This document shows positions 42,846 to 52,359 of a DNA stretch of 64,000 bases, piece after piece. Both the position numbers and the translations under genes were made by a program. This DNA comes from Kluyvera sichuanensis (GTDB taxonomy: Bacteria; Pseudomonadota; Gammaproteobacteria; Enterobacterales; Enterobacteriaceae), in NCBI RefSeq assembly GCF_014218705.1, contig NZ_JABBJF010000020.1:31997-95996 (forward strand). The letters are read 5' to 3'. A model generated the notes under the pieces. The model saw nothing but the letters and a program-made list of their open reading frames with translations, did not search any database and had not been told where the DNA came from. Position 1 is the stretch's first letter, and each line of letters begins with the position of its first letter.

Positions 42846-45800
42846 ATGGCTTATACTTATTCTGAAGCACTCGAACAGTTGAATTTATTGCTTCGTGATG
42901 GCAAGGTAACCGTCGCAACTCTTGAAAAACTAATTGCGGACACCTCAGCAAAGGTCCTGCAGGCGGATCCGGACAGCATATACCTTCTTTATAGTGGAAA
43001 TACTGATGATGTTAAAGGTAGTGATACTGCTACCAATATAAATAATAAAAAAATAAATGTTTTTGTAATCGCTGATACTCCTGCGGGTAGACTTCTTAAT
43101 AACTATGATTTTAAGAAGGCATATTTTTTAGCCCGGCGGGATGAATACAGAGCGACCATTCCCGGTTTTAAAGATTTATCTATAATAGAACAGAGTGATA
43201 TTCTAACTAGAGATCATAATTTAGCTTTTAGTGGGACTGACGCCTCTGGAAAAAGAGTCGCCAGCGACTCCCTCTGGGATCAAGCCTCAAAACGCTACCT
43301 TGAGGAAGCTACCGGTAGTTTCCGCATTCTGGCCACCAATGCTTCAGAATTTAGTATTTTCTATCAAACTGAACTTCCTGCTCTTCTTAAAAACCCGAAC
43401 GTCACTTTTATAGAGGGTATTCCCCGTGAGGCGCTGGAAAAACTGAGTCTTAACGAAGCGTTTGAGCATATACAAAATAACGCGCGAATGCATATGTTCG
43501 GTACGGGGGTAGCCAACGGCAATAATATTAACGACTGGCTTGATTATGACGCTGATACTTTTAAAGGCCATGATTATATTGATAATCTCAAACGAAACCT
43601 GTCCGGACTAAGCGATGAAGAGCGGCGTAGTTTTAAAAAGACAGCTGATTTCCTCGCAGAATCAGGAACTAAATTAGTTAAACATGTTCCTTTGGCAGGT
43701 AAATTGCTCCTGGCAACATCGTTGGCGATGGTGGCGGCTGAGTCGTCCGCGGCGATGGATCGAGGCGATAAAGATGAAGCTCTGGCGGTCTGGATCGAAT
43801 TTGCTGCGAAGGAGTTCGGCAGCGAGGTGGTCGGTATACTGTCTGGCATTGCGGTTGGCGCACTGGCGGTTACCGCTGGCGCGACGGCGGGCGTTGCTGC
43901 GGCCTTAGGTCTGGGTGCGGCCGTACTGGGCGGGTATGTCACCGAAGAGACGATCGACCAGTATGTGGATTTAATCCGGGATAAAGATGCCAACGGCATC
44001 ATGGACGTTCTGGATCGCATGAAAAATCTCTTTTACGGCGTTAACGGGCAGGTTCCTGACCGCCTGCCGCCAGGATTTACTCCAGGGCATCGCTATACGC
44101 TGGATACGCGCTCCAGCGCGGCAGAAATGGCGGAACGGGCAAAAAACAGCCTTGCATACCGTTATGCGCTGATCAATCTAAACCCCTTTGTGATTACCGA
44201 TTTTGACTATAAGGCTTATGCTTCTGACCCTAAATATCAATATGACAGCTATTCGCAGCAGTTCTGGCAGGATCGAGCGCAAATGGCATACTGGCGTATT
44301 CAGTACCAGTTGCAGGGGCTTGATGTTGGTGATGAATTAAATACCTCCGCCGTCAGCGGAAACTATGATTTTATTGATATGAGCACACCGCTTGCCGGTA
44401 GTGATTTTATGCAGCTTAGTATTGATGGCGTAGGGATTACTGAAAACGATCGAAAAATAATATTTGGCAGTAATCGTGGTGAGAAAATTATTGGCGCGGG
44501 AGACCGCGATCGCCTTTATGGTGGTGGCGGCAACGATATGCTCACTGGGGGAGCTGGCGAAGATTATATTGAAGGTGGTGATGGCGATGATGTATTGCTA
44601 GGGGGGAGTAAGGATGATATCGATGATGGTGAAGCCGATATTCTCTATGGCGGCAAAGGCAATAATTACTTTATTGCTGATCGTTACGATACGATCTTAC
44701 TGACGGATAAAACTGATATTTATGGTTCCGTGTATTTAGCAGATGGGAACGGTAGCGTCCAGGAATTGAAGGAAGCCCGTCATTACCAGGGCGATCCTGA
44801 AGGTACTTATACCGATGATATGGGTAATAAATATACCTTTGAGGGTGACACGCTGGTTATCAACGATGGCCTAAGAATTACCGATTTTAAAAAATGGGCG
44901 AACGTTAAGACTGACTCGAATGGAAGTGAAGTCTGGTCGGCTTTAGGCATTACTATCCGGAATGATGAAGAGGGCGATAAGGCACCGGATATGCGAGGGG
45001 CTGAAAAAATAGACCCGGTGGTGATCGATCTGGACGGCAATGGTGTGGAAACACTGTCTGGGCGGGGCGTTAATTTTGACCATGGTGGTGATGGCGTCAA
45101 AGAATTAAGCGCCTGGGCAGCATCGAGTGATGGCTTTCTGGTCCGGGATCTCAATGGTGATGGCAAAATCAGTACTGGCCGGGAATTATTTGGCAACCAC
45201 ACACAACTGCAGGATGGCAGTACCGCTAGTAATGGCTACCAGGCGCTACACGATCTTGACGATAACCTGGACGGTATGCTTGACCGTCACGACAAAGCCT
45301 GGTCTTCGCTGAAAATCTGGCAGGATAAAAACAGCAACGGTGAAACGGATGCTGGTGAGCTATTTACGCTTGATGATGTGGGAATTGAGGCCATCGACAT
45401 CCAATACACCTCTTCGACGTATCGGGATACCAATGGTCAGGAGTACCGACAAACCGGCAAGATCAGTTGGGCGGATGGCAGGACAACATCTAGTGCTGAT
45501 ATCTGGTTTCAGACAAGTCAGAAGGGGCGCGTTCACGTCCAGGATTTTACGCTGACGCCGGATGTGATTAAGCTTCCTAACGCGAAGGGTTTTGGTAATG
45601 TGTCGGACCTGCGTGAGGCGATGGCCCGTGACAGTCAGTTAATGGCGTTGGTCAAAAGCTATATTGAGGAAAAGGATAGTACTCGTAAAGAAGCACTGCT
45701 GGATCAGCTCATTTATCGGTGGGCGGGGGTGCAAGATGTTTCAACCAATCAGCGGTACTCGGTGACCTATCAGCAGGTAGCGCTGCTTGAGCAGCTCACC

Positions 45801-48290
45801 TCTGTATCCTTTAACCATTGGAATCATGGTTCCAATATTCTGGAGAAACCTTCAACGCTGTTGCTGAAGGAATATCTGCAGTTCAGAAATTTCACAAAGG
45901 CACAGTTGCTGACACAAACCACCTTATATGAGTATCTAAAGGATGTCGTGTTGTCGGGCTTCAATTTTGCGACTTTAGGTACGGTAATAAACCTTGAAGC
46001 AGCAGAATCATTATTTACTCAACTCTACAAGGCCGGTGAATACAGCCTGCTCAACGAAGTCAGCACGGTGTTAGTCAATCTCTCCGTTTATTCCGATCGT
46101 TCCCGCCAGGAACTGGCCGATCTTCGTTATCGTTTAATCATTCGTGAACCGAAAATGGCCGATTATCTGGCGAATGATGACGCGTTTGCGGGATCGATTG
46201 GTGGTAGCAGCAACCGCTTTTTGACCGGCGGTGATGACGGTGAATCGTTGTTCGGAGATTCACTAGTTAACACGTTAAGCGGCGGTAAAGGGAGCGACAC
46301 TCTGAGCGGTGGCGACGGGAACGATACGTATCTATTCAACGTTGGTGATGGTCAGGATGAAATCCTTGAATTTGGCGGCGATATTGAAGATATGTCCCGC
46401 ATGCTTGAAGGCGAAAATGAAAAACGCGCCAGGGCTGAACGTGCTGGTCAGGATCGTATCTGCTTCGGCGAGGGGCTATCGCCTGACCAGGTGATAGTCA
46501 GTCGGGAAGGATTCGATTTGGTTGTGGCTTTTCGGGACAGCAGTGACCGTGTGACGATAAGTAACTTTTTCTATGCGGATGAGCACAAAGTTGAATCCCT
46601 GGTGTTTGCTGACGGTACCGTCTGGAGCCTTGACGATATTGAAGCACGACTCCTGTCAGGAACGCAGGCCGATCAATATCTCGACGCATGGGAAAACGGC
46701 AGCGAAATTCACGCGGCTGGCGGAGATGATGTCCTTGAAGGTGGGCGGGGTGATGATGCGCTCTATGGCGATGACGGGGATGACACGCTAACCGGCGGAG
46801 CCGGGGATGATATCCTTTCCGGCGGTACAGGGGATGACATACTCTCTGGTGGCAATGGCAGTGATACCTATCTGTTCAGTAAAGGTGATGGCAACGACCG
46901 TATCTATCGCAGTTACTCTGGATGGGGACAACCAGAGGATAACAGCCAGGACATTCTGCGTTTTGGCGAGGGTATCCTGCCTGAAGAGGTACAGCTGCGG
47001 CGGGATGGAGATAACCTTGTTATCTCACTTAGCGACGGTCAGGATAGCATCACCATTGATGACTATTTTGTTGCTGCTTCTCCTCTGCTGTCACAGATTG
47101 TCTTTGCTGATGGCACCGTCTGGAATGCGATTGCCATAAATGCTGCATTGAGAGTTGTAAATGACACCGTGCAGACCCTCACAGCCGCGGAAGAAGGCGG
47201 CACTGTTGAGGCGGGTGATAATGATGACTCGCTGAGAGGTTTATCCGGTGATGACGAACTCTTTGGAAAAAGCGGGGATGACTGGCTAACCGGTGGTGCA
47301 GGTAACGATATTCTGGCGGGCGGCGAAGGCAGCGATACCTATGTGTTTAACGCTGGCGATGGCCAGGATGTGATAGTCGATCAGGGCTATGCTGACCAAC
47401 GAGACACTAACATTCTGCGTTTTGGCGAAGGGGTGCTGGCAGAAAATATGGTCGTGCGACGTGACGGTGACGATCTCTGTGTGACCTTCAAAAACAGCGA
47501 TGACAGTATTATCGTCAGCAATTATTTCATGACCAGCATTCCTACGCTGGAACGATTTGTGTTTGCCGATGGTACCGAGTGGGATCCTGCCACAATCAAA
47601 GCTCTAACGCTGGTCGGAACCGATGGTGACGATTATCTGGTTGCGTATCCGGAGGGCAGTGAGATTTACGCTGGCCGCGGTGATGACTGGCTTGAAGGCG
47701 CGGATGGCGACGACGGCCTGTCCGGCGGTGAAGGTGATGACAACCTGTTGGGCGGGAATGGTAATGATACGCTAGCGGGCGGTGCGGGAAACGACTGGTT
47801 AAGCGGCGGCGGCGGTAGTGATACCTATCTCTTTAACGCCGGGGATGGGCAGGATACGGTGAATGGGGTGTCTATGTCTGAGGGTTCCAGCCTCAGCGAC
47901 ACCGAGACAATCCGTTTCGGCACTGGGCTGTTGGTAGAATCGGCCACCGTTACCCGTATGTATGATTCGCTTATTATCACGTTTCTGGATAGCGGTGACA
48001 GTATTACCCTCGAGGGCTATTTTTCTTCGTTTATTCGCCCGAAATATAGCATCGTGTTTGCGGATGGCACGGAATGGGATTATGCCGCCATACAGGCATT
48101 AACACTGAAAGGCAGCGACGATGCGCAGACGCTGGAAGCTTATCGCGAAGGCTGTGAGATTCATGCCGCAGGCGGCAACGATACTCTGCGAGGGAGCTAT
48201 GGCAATGATGCGCTGTACGGTGATGAGGGTGATGATGCCCTGGATGGCGACAATGGTGACGATCTGCTGGTTGGGGGGGGGCGGCAATGA
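42846..48290 (+). CDS. FrpC-like RTX protein, N-terminal 1814 residues up to a frameshift
   Basis: Large calcium-binding RTX protein. N-terminal domain of unknown type (1-320); hydrophobic helical segment GILSGIAVGALAVTAG onward (about 330-363), as in membrane-active RTX toxins; first nonapeptide repeats (540-590, GGGGNDMLTGGAGEDYI); an FrpC-like self-processing module starting at the Asp723-Pro724 bond (KIDPVVIDLDGNGVETL, then RDLNGDGKISTGRELFGNHT); a helical domain (about 915-1110); then repeated RTX plus calcium-binding-related modules (NDTYLFNVGDGQD...FADGTVW). The frame closes at 48288 because of nine G instead of eight at 48273-48281. Continuation at 48271-49461 would make about 2204 residues. 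Likely exported by a type I system encoded elsewhere. Confidence 0.85.
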   Translation: MAYTYSEALEQLNLLLRDGKVTVATLEKLIADTSAKVLQADPDSIYLLYSGNTDDVKGSDTATNINNKKINVFVIADTPAGRLLNNYDFKKAYFLARRDEYRATIPGFKDLSIIEQSDILTRDHNLAFSGTDASGKRVASDSLWDQASKRYLEEATGSFRILATNASEFSIFYQTELPALLKNPNVTFIEGIPREALEKLSLNEAFEHIQNNARMHMFGTGVANGNNINDWLDYDADTFKGHDYIDNLKRNLSGLSDEERRSFKKTADFLAESGTKLVKHVPLAGKLLLATSLAMVAAESSAAMDRGDKDEALAVWIEFAAKEFGSEVVGILSGIAVGALAVTAGATAGVAAALGLGAAVLGGYVTEETIDQYVDLIRDKDANGIMDVLDRMKNLFYGVNGQVPDRLPPGFTPGHRYTLDTRSSAAEMAERAKNSLAYRYALINLNPFVITDFDYKAYASDPKYQYDSYSQQFWQDRAQMAYWRIQYQLQGLDVGDELNTSAVSGNYDFIDMSTPLAGSDFMQLSIDGVGITENDRKIIFGSNRGEKIIGAGDRDRLYGGGGNDMLTGGAGEDYIEGGDGDDVLLGGSKDDIDDGEADILYGGKGNNYFIADRYDTILLTDKTDIYGSVYLADGNGSVQELKEARHYQGDPEGTYTDDMGNKYTFEGDTLVINDGLRITDFKKWANVKTDSNGSEVWSALGITIRNDEEGDKAPDMRGAEKIDPVVIDLDGNGVETLSGRGVNFDHGGDGVKELSAWAASSDGFLVRDLNGDGKISTGRELFGNHTQLQDGSTASNGYQALHDLDDNLDGMLDRHDKAWSSLKIWQDKNSNGETDAGELFTLDDVGIEAIDIQYTSSTYRDTNGQEYRQTGKISWADGRTTSSADIWFQTSQKGRVHVQDFTLTPDVIKLPNAKGFGNVSDLREAMARDSQLMALVKSYIEEKDSTRKEALLDQLIYRWAGVQDVSTNQRYSVTYQQVALLEQLTSVSFNHWNHGSNILEKPSTLLLKEYLQFRNFTKAQLLTQTTLYEYLKDVVLSGFNFATLGTVINLEAAESLFTQLYKAGEYSLLNEVSTVLVNLSVYSDRSRQELADLRYRLIIREPKMADYLANDDAFAGSIGGSSNRFLTGGDDGESLFGDSLVNTLSGGKGSDTLSGGDGNDTYLFNVGDGQDEILEFGGDIEDMSRMLEGENEKRARAERAGQDRICFGEGLSPDQVIVSREGFDLVVAFRDSSDRVTISNFFYADEHKVESLVFADGTVWSLDDIEARLLSGTQADQYLDAWENGSEIHAAGGDDVLEGGRGDDALYGDDGDDTLTGGAGDDILSGGTGDDILSGGNGSDTYLFSKGDGNDRIYRSYSGWGQPEDNSQDILRFGEGILPEEVQLRRDGDNLVISLSDGQDSITIDDYFVAASPLLSQIVFADGTVWNAIAINAALRVVNDTVQTLTAAEEGGTVEAGDNDDSLRGLSGDDELFGKSGDDWLTGGAGNDILAGGEGSDTYVFNAGDGQDVIVDQGYADQRDTNILRFGEGVLAENMVVRRDGDDLCVTFKNSDDSIIVSNYFMTSIPTLERFVFADGTEWDPATIKALTLVGTDGDDYLVAYPEGSEIYAGRGDDWLEGADGDDGLSGGEGDDNLLGGNGNDTLAGGAGNDWLSGGGGSDTYLFNAGDGQDTVNGVSMSEGSSLSDTETIRFGTGLLVESATVTRMYDSLIITFLDSGDSITLEGYFSSFIRPKYSIVFADGTEWDYAAIQALTLKGSDDAQTLEAYREGCEIHAAGGNDTLRGSYGNDALYGDEGDDALDGDNGDDLLVGGGRQ

Positions 48291-49461
48291 CCTGCTTTGT
48301 GGCGGAGAGGGCGATGATGTCTACCTGTTTAACGCAGGCGACGGACAGGATCAGGTCAACGGCGACAGGTATGACACAGGGGTTGATACGCTGCGTTTTG
48401 GTGATGGCATTCTGGCACAGGATACCCTTGTCCAGCGCAACGGCGATAACCTGGTTATCAGCTTCCGTGACGGTACCGACAGCGTGACAATAAATGATTA
48501 CTTTGGGAATGCGAAGCCAATCAGCAGCATTATCTTTGCCGACGGTACAATTTGGGATGATGTCGTCATAAGGAATGCGTTATATACCGGCACGGAGGAG
48601 GCGCAGTTGCTGCAAGCTTATGACACGGGCAGTGAAATCCACGCCGCGGGTGGGGATGATATCGTGTATGGCGATAGCGACAATGATGCGCTGTACGGTG
48701 ATGACGGTGACGATGAGCTTTATGGCATGTTGGGAGACGACACGTTATACGGCGGAAATGGTCATGATACGTTGTCGGGCGACTCCGGCGATGACTTGCT
48801 GGCCGGCGGCGCAGGTAACGATATCCTGCGCGGTGACGATGGCCGGGATATGCTTTACGGCGATGACGGCGCGGATGAACTTCACGGTGGAGCCGGTAAT
48901 GACTGGCTCAGCGGCGGCCAGGGCGATGATATTCTAAACGGCGGAACTGGCAACGATCGGCTGTCGGGTGGCGTGGGTAACGACACGCTTAACGGCGGTT
49001 CTGGTAGTGATACCTACCTGTTTAACGCTGGAGACGGCCAGGACACGATCGCTGAAAACAGCAGCGTCAGCGGCGACAGCGACACCCTGCGTTTTGGCGA
49101 GGGAATGATGGCTGCAAGTGCCATCGTTCAGCGCAGCGGTAATGATTTAGTGATTGCCTTTAAAGACAGCGAAGATAGCGTCACGGTGAAGGATTATTTC
49201 TCTTCAGAAAAGTATCGGGTAGAGCATATTGCCTTTGCTGACGGTACCGACTGGCTGATTGAAGATGTTCTTAATCACACAGAGGATGATATTCCTTTAC
49301 CGCTGGCGCAGCCTGCCGATGCCCCTGTTTCCCTACAACGGATACGGGAAGATATGGCGATGTTTGCTGCTGGCTGTGATGGCGATGATGACAGCGTAGT
49401 CAGCATGATTCCATCACTGAGTACCGCACGTTCGTCAGTCGGTTCGCTGATGAACCTTTAA
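48271..49461 (+). pseudogene. 3' portion of the RTX gene, out of frame
   Basis: From the G tract on, the +1 frame continues the RTX repeats without a gap: GGGGNDLLCGGEGDDVYLFNAGDGQD, two more calcium-binding-related modules, a long nonapeptide block (48660-49000) and a C-terminus of the type that carries a type I secretion signal (acidic, small residues, ending SSVGSLMNL). No start codon or ribosome site of its own is evident, so it is made only if the G tract is 8 or 11 long, by ribosomal frameshifting, or if the extra G is a sequencing error. Confidence 0.85.
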
Positions 49462-49495
49462 GTCGCACGCATTAGTCGTTGAAAAGCGGTTTAAA

Positions 49496-49538
49496 AACAA
49501 TAAACCCCGGTAAGTTTAGTTAGCCGGGGTTTATTGTT
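49496..49538. terminator. Bidirectional terminator between the RTX gene and ridA
   Basis: 15-bp stem AACAATAAACCCCGG / CCGGGGTTTATTGTT (49496-49510, 49524-49538) with loop TAAGTTTAGTTAG; serves the convergent RTX and ridA genes. Confidence 0.93.
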
Positions 49539-49546
49539 ATCGAGAC

Positions 49547-49933
49547 TTAGCGACGCACGGCGATCGCTTCGATCTCAATCTTCACGTCTTTCGGCAGACG
49601 GGCCACTTCTACGCAAGAACGCGCTGGGAAGGTGGCATTGTGCTCGGTGAAGAAGGCTTCGTAAGTGGCGTTAACGGTCGCGAAATCGTTGAGATCTTTA
49701 ACGAATACGGTAGTTTTCACGATATCGCCCACTTTCAGGCCAGCGGCCTCAACGATAGCTTTCACGTTTTCTAGCGACTGACGCGCCTGAGCAGATACGT
49801 CTTCCGGCACGCTGCCGGTTTTCGGGTCTACCGGGATCTGACCGGAAGTGATGATCATGCTGCCCAGGTCAACGCCCTGAACGTATGGGCCGATCGCTGC
49901 TGGTGCATTTTCCGTCGCAATAGTTTTGCTCAT
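49547..49933 (-). CDS. ridA: 2-iminobutanoate/2-iminopropanoate deaminase RidA
   Basis: Destroys reactive enamine/imine intermediates released by PLP enzymes such as threonine dehydratase, forming 2-keto acids and ammonia. 128 residues, as in E. coli, almost identical (MSKTIATENAPAAIGPYVQG). The active-site arginine lies in FPARSCVEVARLP. Cytoplasmic trimer. 73 bp downstream of pyrI on the same strand. Confidence 0.97.
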   Translation of the reverse strand: MSKTIATENAPAAIGPYVQGVDLGSMIITSGQIPVDPKTGSVPEDVSAQARQSLENVKAIVEAAGLKVGDIVKTTVFVKDLNDFATVNATYEAFFTEHNATFPARSCVEVARLPKDVKIEIEAIAVRR

Positions 49934-50006
49934 GATATCTCCAGATGAACTGCAGTATTAAGGTGTTAGCCATTATAGAGAGGCAACATTTCAATACCAA
50001 CCGCAA

Positions 50007-50468
50007 TTAGTTGGCCAGCACCACATAATGAGAAAACTCTTTTTCACAGTATTTGCATTTGAGTGCAACGTCATCGGCACGTTTTTTCACTGCAAAGCTA
50101 GAGGAAACCGGTTCGGCATGGCTAATACAGTTGCTGTTCGGGCACACCAGCACGCTCTCGATGCGCTCCGGCAGGCTCGGGCGCGATTTGCCCACCACTT
50201 CATAGTTATCGATGCGGTTAACGGTCGCCTCTGGCGCGTACAGCGACAGCTGGTTGACCTGCTCATCGGTCAGGAAGGTATTTTCGATTTTAATCAGGTC
50301 TTTACGCCCCATCTCGCCGGATGGCAGGTTCAGGCCGATGGTGATGCGCTGGTCGGTTTCGGTCAGCTTGAACAGGGTCAGCAGCTTAAAGCCAACCTGG
50401 GCCGGGATATGGTCAATTACGGTGCCGCGTTTGATGGCTTCTACTTGTAATTTGTTATCGTGTGTCAT
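50007..50468 (-). CDS. pyrI: Aspartate carbamoyltransferase regulatory subunit
   Basis: Regulatory chain of ATCase, binding CTP, UTP and ATP and giving feedback control of pyrimidine synthesis. 153 residues, as in E. coli. The zinc-binding cysteines are all present in CPNSNC and [10 protein letters not shown]. It follows pyrB by 13 bases in the pyrLBI operon. Confidence 0.97.
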   Translation of the reverse strand: MTHDNKLQVEAIKRGTVIDHIPAQVGFKLLTLFKLTETDQRITIGLNLPSGEMGRKDLIKIENTFLTDEQVNQLSLYAPEATVNRIDNYEVVGKSRPSLPERIESVLVCPNSNCISHAEPVSSSFAVKKRADDVALKCKYCEKEFSHYVVLAN

Positions 50469-50481
50469 CGTCGTTTCCCCC

Positions 50482-51417
50482 TTACAGAGCCAGTTCGCTA
50501 TTCAGTACCAGTGCCAGTAACGCCTGGCGGGCGAAGATGCCGTTGCCGGCCTGCTGGAAGTACCAGGCGTGCGGCGTTTTATCGACATCGGTGGTGATCT
50601 CATCAATGCGCGGCAGCGGGTGCAGCACCTTCATGTTATCGCGTGCGCCGACCAGATCCGCCGCGCGCAGGATGAACTGTGCCTTGACGTTGGCGTATTC
50701 GGACGGGTCGAGGCGCTCTTTCTGTACGCGGGTCATATAGAGAATATCGACTTCCGCCATCACCTCGTCGATGGAGCTATGCAGGCTCCAGACGATATCT
50801 TTCTCGTCCAGCATATCGAGGATGTACTGCGGCATCGCCAGCGCGTCCGGAGCGATAAAGTAGAAGCGGTTACCGTTAAACTTCGCCAGCGCCTGGGTCA
50901 GCGAATGGACGGTGCGGCCGTACTTCAGGTCGCCGACCATAGCGATGTTCAGGTTCTCCAGGCGGCCCTGGGTTTCCTGAATGGTGAACAGATCCAGCAG
51001 CGTCTGGGTTGGGTGCTGGTTCGCGCCATCGCCGGCATTCAGTACCGGAATGTTGCCGGAGAACTCGGTGGCCAGACGCGCCGCGCCTTCCTGCGGGTGG
51101 CGCATGACGATGGCATCAACGTAGGTGCTAATCACCGAGATGGTGTCGGCCAGGGTTTCGCCTTTCTTACCGAGCGAGGTGTTGGCGCTGTCGGAGAAAC
51201 CGACCACGCTGGCCCCCAGACGGTGCATGGAGGTTTCAAAAGAGAGACGGGTGCGCGTCGAGGCCTCGAAGAAACAGCTGGCGATCACTTTGTGCTTCAG
51301 CAGCTCCGGCTGTGGGTTCGCTTTCAGGCTGGCGGCGGTCGCCAAAACCAGTTCAAGGTCTTCGCGGCTGAGATCGTTTATGGAAATGATGTGTTTTTGA
51401 TACAGCGGATTAGCCAT
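50482..51417 (-). CDS. pyrB: Aspartate carbamoyltransferase catalytic subunit
   Basis: Condenses carbamoyl phosphate with aspartate, the first committed pyrimidine step. The ATG at 51415-51417, behind AGGAGA, gives 311 residues as in E. coli. Carbamoyl-phosphate loop [26 protein letters not shown] and [11 protein letters not shown] are intact. In-frame codons upstream to 51441 belong to the leader. Expressed through the pyrL attenuator. Confidence 0.97.
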   Translation of the reverse strand: MANPLYQKHIISINDLSREDLELVLATAASLKANPQPELLKHKVIASCFFEASTRTRLSFETSMHRLGASVVGFSDSANTSLGKKGETLADTISVISTYVDAIVMRHPQEGAARLATEFSGNIPVLNAGDGANQHPTQTLLDLFTIQETQGRLENLNIAMVGDLKYGRTVHSLTQALAKFNGNRFYFIAPDALAMPQYILDMLDEKDIVWSLHSSIDEVMAEVDILYMTRVQKERLDPSEYANVKAQFILRAADLVGARDNMKVLHPLPRIDEITTDVDKTPHAWYFQQAGNGIFARQALLALVLNSELAL

Positions 51418-51439
51418 GGTTATCTCCTGACGACGGCGC

Positions 51440-51469
51440 AAAAAAAAAGCCCCTTAAATAAGGGGCTTT
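51440..51469 (-). terminator. pyrBI attenuator
   Basis: Stem AAAGCCCCTTA / TAAGGGGCTTT (51446-51456, 51459-51469) followed on the minus strand by nine T (51440-51448), 23 bases before pyrB. The pyrL stop codon is inside the stem, so a ribosome close behind polymerase prevents the hairpin. This is the UTP-sensitive switch known from E. coli. Confidence 0.93.
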
Positions 51470-51558
51470 ACGAATACGGATGCTACGGAAAGGAAAAACG
51501 GCAGGCCAGCGTCTGTTTTCAGACGCGGTAAGACGCGATGTCGTACACACTGAACCAT
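51454..51558 (-). CDS. pyrL: pyrBI operon leader peptide
   Basis: 34 codons, beginning MVQCVRHRVLPRLKTDAGLP like E. coli PyrL (44 residues), after GGGAGGA. Followed by Phe-Phe codons in the T-rich pausing stretch (CCGTTTTTCCTTTCC) and ending VFVKPLI inside the attenuator stem. When UTP is low, polymerase pauses in the U-rich region, the leading ribosome catches up, and read-through into pyrB results. It is about ten residues shorter than the E. coli peptide. Too short for ordinary gene finders. Confidence 0.88.
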   Translation of the reverse strand: MVQCVRHRVLPRLKTDAGLPFFLSVASVFVKPLI

Positions 51559-51583
51559 AATTCCTCCCGGCAAAACGGGTGGC

Positions 51584-51611
51584 ATTATACGCAGCTTTAT
51601 CTGGCAATCAA
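51584..51611 (-). promoter_or_regulatory. pyrLBI promoter
   Basis: On the minus strand TTGATT (51611-51606), 16-base spacer, TATAAT (51589-51584), placing the start of transcription about 20 bases before pyrL. Confidence 0.7.
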
Positions 51612-51651
51612 GCGTCTGATTCACATTTTAATCAACGAAAACGATTCTCAT

Positions 51652-51686
51652 ACAATAAAAATTCATTTTGCATGCGTATAAATTCA
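51652..51686. promoter_or_regulatory. Weak tandem ARG boxes between pyrL and tabA
   Basis: ACAATAAAAATTCA (51652-51665) and TGCGTATAAATTCA (51673-51686) each keep one perfect ATTCA half and a degenerate TGAAT half, spaced exactly 21 bp, the spacing of ArgR box pairs. Low-scoring individually; the spacing is the main argument. Confidence 0.35.
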
Positions 51687-51788
51687 ATTTTTATGCAGGG
51701 CAGCAAAAGTGTGCGCTAAACCAGCAGGATGGCAGAGTCATGATAAAAAGTACTGGTATGGTATCGCGAATTTACGTATAACAACTGA

Positions 51789-52274
<486 letters not shown>

Positions 52275-52280
52275 CGAACG

Positions 52281-52348
52281 GTAGCCCGGACGAGGTGCGA
52301 TAGCAGCGACTCCGGGGTTTTCCCGGCGTCGCTGCGCTCGGCCGGGCA
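52281..52348. repeat. REP-like palindrome between tabA and argI
   Basis: GTAGCCCGGACGAGGTGCGA ... CGGCCGGGCAAC, with an inner GCGACGCCGGG-type arm; resembles enterobacterial REP/BIME units. Related half-units are at 56350, 17314-17338 and 63813-63843. Confidence 0.7.
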
Positions 52349-52359
52349 ACATTGTGAGT

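Noticed and set aside
48287..48487. Separate small gene after the RTX frame break
   Set aside because: A 66-codon frame in the third reading frame over RTX repeats; the repeat-encoding frame is clearly the +1 continuation.
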